Origin: Paraburkholderia ultramafica
GTDB lineage: Bacteria; Pseudomonadota; Gammaproteobacteria; Burkholderiales; Burkholderiaceae
Assembly: GCF_902859915.1 (NCBI RefSeq)
Contig: NZ_CADIKK010000030.1
Location: forward strand, 36,748 to 100,747
Reading direction: 5' to 3'
Length of the DNA: 64,000 bases
Positions 61,771 to 64,000 of the stretch are shown in pieces (the stretch's first letter is position 1; the number at the start of each line of letters is the position of its first letter). The notes beneath the pieces are model-generated. The model searched no databases. It was not told the origin of the DNA and worked only from the letters and a program-made list of their open reading frames with translations. The translations under genes and the position numbers were made by a program.

Positions 61771-62667
61771 TTACTTGTTCGAGAAGATCGTGCGCGCGAG
61801 GATGTTCAGTCCCAGCACCGCGAGCGTGATCAGGAAGACGCCAGCCCACGCGAGCGATTGCCATTGCGCGAACGGGCTCATCGCAAACTTGTAGATCGTG
61901 ACCGGCAGGTTCGCGACCGGCTGGCTCATGCTCATCGAGAAGAACTGATTCGACAGCGCCGTGAACAGCAGCGGCGCGGTTTCGCCGGCGATCCGCGCGA
62001 CCCCCAGCAGCACGCCGGTGACGATGCCGGAAATCGACGCCTTCAGCGTGATCGACAGCACCATCTTCCACTTCGGCGTGCCGAGTGCGAAGGCCGCCTC
62101 GCGCAGCGCGTTCGGCACCAGTTGCAGCATGTTTTCCGTGGTGCGGATCACGATCGGAATCTGCAGCAAGGCGAGCGCGAAGATGCCGGCCCAACCGCTG
62201 AAGTGACCCATCTTCGCGACCACCAGCGCATAGACGAACAGACCGATCACGATCGACGGCGCCGACAGCAGGATGTCGTTGATAAAGCGCGTCACGTTGG
62301 CAAGCCAGCCTTTCTGGCCGTATTCGGCGAGATAAACGCCCGCCAGAATGCCGATCGGCGTACCGACGAAAGTGGCGAGGCCGACCAGCATCGCGCTGCC
62401 GACAATCGCATTGGCGAGACCGCCGCCATCGGTGTTCGGCGGCGGCGTCGATTGCGTGAACAGCTCGATCGACAAGCCGCTGATGCCCAGGCGCAGCGTC
62501 GTATAGAGAATCCAGATGAGCCACACGAGACCGAAAGCCATCGCTGTGAGCGACATCGTCAGCGCGATCGCGTTGGTCATGCGGCGGCGGCCTTGCAGAC
62601 GCACGCGCATCGCTTCGAGCGCGGCCGGGTCGTTCGAACCCGGCATGTTCAAAGTGGGCTGGCTCAT
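61771..62667 (-). CDS. pstA: Phosphate ABC transporter permease PstA
   Basis: 298-residue inner-membrane permease with six membrane helices. The binding-protein-dependent transport (EAA) loop reads PNALREAAFALGTPKWKMVL. Conserved GVYLAEYG and FINDILLSAPSIVIGLFVYA segments identify PstA. It overlaps pstC by 4 bp and precedes pstB by 17 bp. Confidence 0.95.
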   Translation of the reverse strand: MSQPTLNMPGSNDPAALEAMRVRLQGRRRMTNAIALTMSLTAMAFGLVWLIWILYTTLRLGISGLSIELFTQSTPPPNTDGGGLANAIVGSAMLVGLATFVGTPIGILAGVYLAEYGQKGWLANVTRFINDILLSAPSIVIGLFVYALVVAKMGHFSGWAGIFALALLQIPIVIRTTENMLQLVPNALREAAFALGTPKWKMVLSITLKASISGIVTGVLLGVARIAGETAPLLFTALSNQFFSMSMSQPVANLPVTIYKFAMSPFAQWQSLAWAGVFLITLAVLGLNILARTIFSNK

Positions 62668-63665
62668 TTCGCGCCCTCCCCTTTTTCGAGGCGAAGCAGC
62701 ATGATCTTCGAAATCGCCAGCACGATGAAAGTAATCACGAACAAAATCAGACCGAGCTCCATCAGCGCCGACGTGTGCAGGCCCGGCTCCGCTTCCGCGA
62801 ATTCATTGGCGAGCGCCGACGTAATACTGTTGCCCGGCGAAAACAGCGAAATATTGTCGAGCAAATTGGTGTTGCCGATCACGAACGTGACCGCCATCGT
62901 CTCGCCGAGCGCACGGCCCAGACCGAGCATGACGCCGCCGATCACGCCGCTCTTGGTGAAGGGCAGCACGATCTTCCAGATCACTTCCCACGTCGTGCAG
63001 CCGATGCCGTACGCCGATTCCTTCAACAGCACCGGCGTGACTTCGAACACGTCGCGCATCACCGACGCGATGTACGGAATGATCATGATCGCGAGAATCA
63101 CACCCGCGCACAGAATGCCGATGCCGATCGGCGGGCCGCGAAACAGCGCGCCGACAAACGGCATGCCGCCGAGCACCGCGCCGAGCGGTTTCTGGAACCA
63201 CTGCGCGAAGATCGGCGCGAACACCAGCAGACCCCACATGCCGTACACGATCGACGGAATCGCGGCGAGCAGCTCGATCGCGATGCCGAGCGGCCGGCGT
63301 AGCCACGCGGGCGCGAGTTCGGTCAGGAAAAGCGCGATGCCGAAGCTGACCGGCACCGCGATCAGCAGTGCAATGATCGACGTGGCGACCGTGCCGTAGA
63401 TCGGCACCAGTGCGCCGAATTGCTTGCTGGGTGGATCCCACTCGGCGGTCCACAGGAAGCTCAAACCGAACTCCCTGATCGACGGCATGGAGGCGATGAT
63501 CAATGAAACGATGATGCCGCCGAGCAGCAACAGCGTAACGATGGCGGAGAGGCGGGCCAGGCCGCCGAAGATCACGTCGCCGGCGCGGCTGGGCGCCTTC
63601 TGCTGCGACGTGCCGCCGGGCGGGGTGGCCCTGCTGGCGCCGGACGCTAATTGGATATCGGACAT
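62664..63665 (-). CDS. pstC: Phosphate ABC transporter permease PstC
   Basis: 333 aa with six membrane helices and a cytoplasmic N-terminus rich in Ser/Gly. The EAA loop is PVLLKESAYGIGCTTWEVIW. FLTELAPAWLRRPLGIAIELLA and IPSIVYGMWGLLVF are typical PstC. ATG 63665. It is separated from pstS by 145 bp holding a strong hairpin. Confidence 0.95.
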   Translation of the reverse strand: MSDIQLASGASRATPPGGTSQQKAPSRAGDVIFGGLARLSAIVTLLLLGGIIVSLIIASMPSIREFGLSFLWTAEWDPPSKQFGALVPIYGTVATSIIALLIAVPVSFGIALFLTELAPAWLRRPLGIAIELLAAIPSIVYGMWGLLVFAPIFAQWFQKPLGAVLGGMPFVGALFRGPPIGIGILCAGVILAIMIIPYIASVMRDVFEVTPVLLKESAYGIGCTTWEVIWKIVLPFTKSGVIGGVMLGLGRALGETMAVTFVIGNTNLLDNISLFSPGNSITSALANEFAEAEPGLHTSALMELGLILFVITFIVLAISKIMLLRLEKGEGAK

Positions 63666-63744
63666 GAGAGCCTGATGGACCTGTTTCCAGTTGCCGTATG
63701 ACGCGTGTCGTGCGGCCGGTAATGCTCGGGGTTGATGCCAATGC

Positions 63745-63776
63745 CATTGGCCGTCCTCACATGAGGACGGCCAATG
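63745..63776 (-). terminator. Hairpin between pstS and pstC
   Basis: A perfect 15-bp inverted repeat (63745-63759 with 63762-63776) and a 2-nt loop. There is no U-tract on the minus strand, so it probably stabilises the pstS message or causes partial termination, keeping PstS more abundant than PstCAB. Confidence 0.75.
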
Positions 63777-63810
63777 TGTTACAGCTTGCGGTTGCTTACT
63801 GCCACAAAGC

Positions 63811-64000
63811 TTACTCGGCGATCGGCTTGCCCGCTGCGTCCTTCACCTTCTGTTTCCACTGCGAGCGGATTTCCGACACGACCGAATCCGGCAGCGAGAT
63901 GTAGTCCAGATCGTTCGCGGCCTGCGTGCCGTTCTTGAACGCCCAGTCGAAGAACTTCAGCGTTTCGGCGCCTTGCGCCGGCTTGTCCTGCGCCGTGTGC
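63811..64000 (-). CDS. pstS: Phosphate-binding protein PstS (3' part only)
   Basis: The last 62 codons of pstS; the rest lies beyond the window. The C-terminal residues (FFDWAFKNGTQAANDLDYI, SLPDSVVSEIRSQWKQKV, ending PIAE) match the PstS end. It is a periplasmic Pi receptor and the first gene of the operon; its Pho-box promoter is outside the window. Confidence 0.93.
   Translation of the reverse strand, partial: HTAQDKPAQGAETLKFFDWAFKNGTQAANDLDYISLPDSVVSEIRSQWKQKVKDAAGKPIAE

Overview
The window is high-GC chromosomal DNA from a beta-proteobacterium of the Burkholderiaceae, most likely Paraburkholderia or Burkholderia sensu lato. The evidence is the gene content: a ClpV-type T6SS end, a RpiR-controlled inositol regulon with an IolC-DUF2090 fusion, OlsB-type ornithine lipid synthesis, DUF3309/DUF427/DUF2288 genes and the pst-phoU-phoB-phoR/ppk/ppx arrangement. 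Genus is inferred from content alone; no database was searched. I see no prophage, insertion sequence or CRISPR array.

Layout. 1-2904: the 3' end of a type VI secretion cluster (clpV, tssE). 3202-7626: a decayed glyoxalase-like remnant, valS, galU and a TusA-family gene. 7760-20085: a divergent inositol-catabolism regulon. The minus arm encodes an RpiR-type regulator and two Gfo/Idh/MocA dehydrogenases. The plus arm encodes a sugar-type ABC transporter followed by iolC(-DUF2090), iolD, iolE and iolB. Between the arms lies a GGAA-N6-TTCC palindrome, the kind of site described for IolR. 20219-25615: a minus-strand livFGMH set with a thioesterase and an Fe-type alcohol dehydrogenase but no binding protein. 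25812-34132: NUDIX, MFS/LysR pair, alaS, a CoA-transferase and an RBBP9-type hydrolase. 34591-43092: glnS, an orphan GltI-like binding protein, a second NUDIX, a surface-antigen-like protein, a di-heme peroxidase lipoprotein, an acid phosphatase/phospholipase C-family lipoprotein and DUF427. 43410-52141: tRNA-Arg, uppP, aldose epimerase, an NlpD-like protein, a MATE transporter, several very small membrane proteins and lipoproteins, and tRNA-Pro. 52429-64000: sixA, olsB, ppx, ppk and the phosphate operon pstS(partial)-pstC-pstA-pstB-phoU-phoB-phoR.

How the parts work together. The right-hand 11 kb is a phosphate-homeostasis block: high-affinity Pi uptake (Pst), its signalling output (PhoU/PhoR/PhoB), polyphosphate synthesis and breakdown (Ppk/Ppx), and a phosphorus-free membrane lipid enzyme (OlsB). 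Upstream of olsB I see four GTCAT-like half-sites spaced exactly 11 bp apart, with a -10-like hexamer at the right distance. This looks like a tandem Pho box that would place olsB under PhoB. The inositol block is a complete uptake-to-catabolism unit except for iolA; the DUF2090 half of IolC may supply the IolJ aldolase step.

Other unusual points: a Walker A Lys-to-Arg change in LivF; four 12-14 bp tandem repeats plus one 14-bp direct repeat, all between genes and differing in sequence; small genes with good ribosome-binding sites (28, 53, 55 and 59 residues); and a strong terminator immediately upstream of a small membrane protein gene, suggesting an sRNA or an attenuator.
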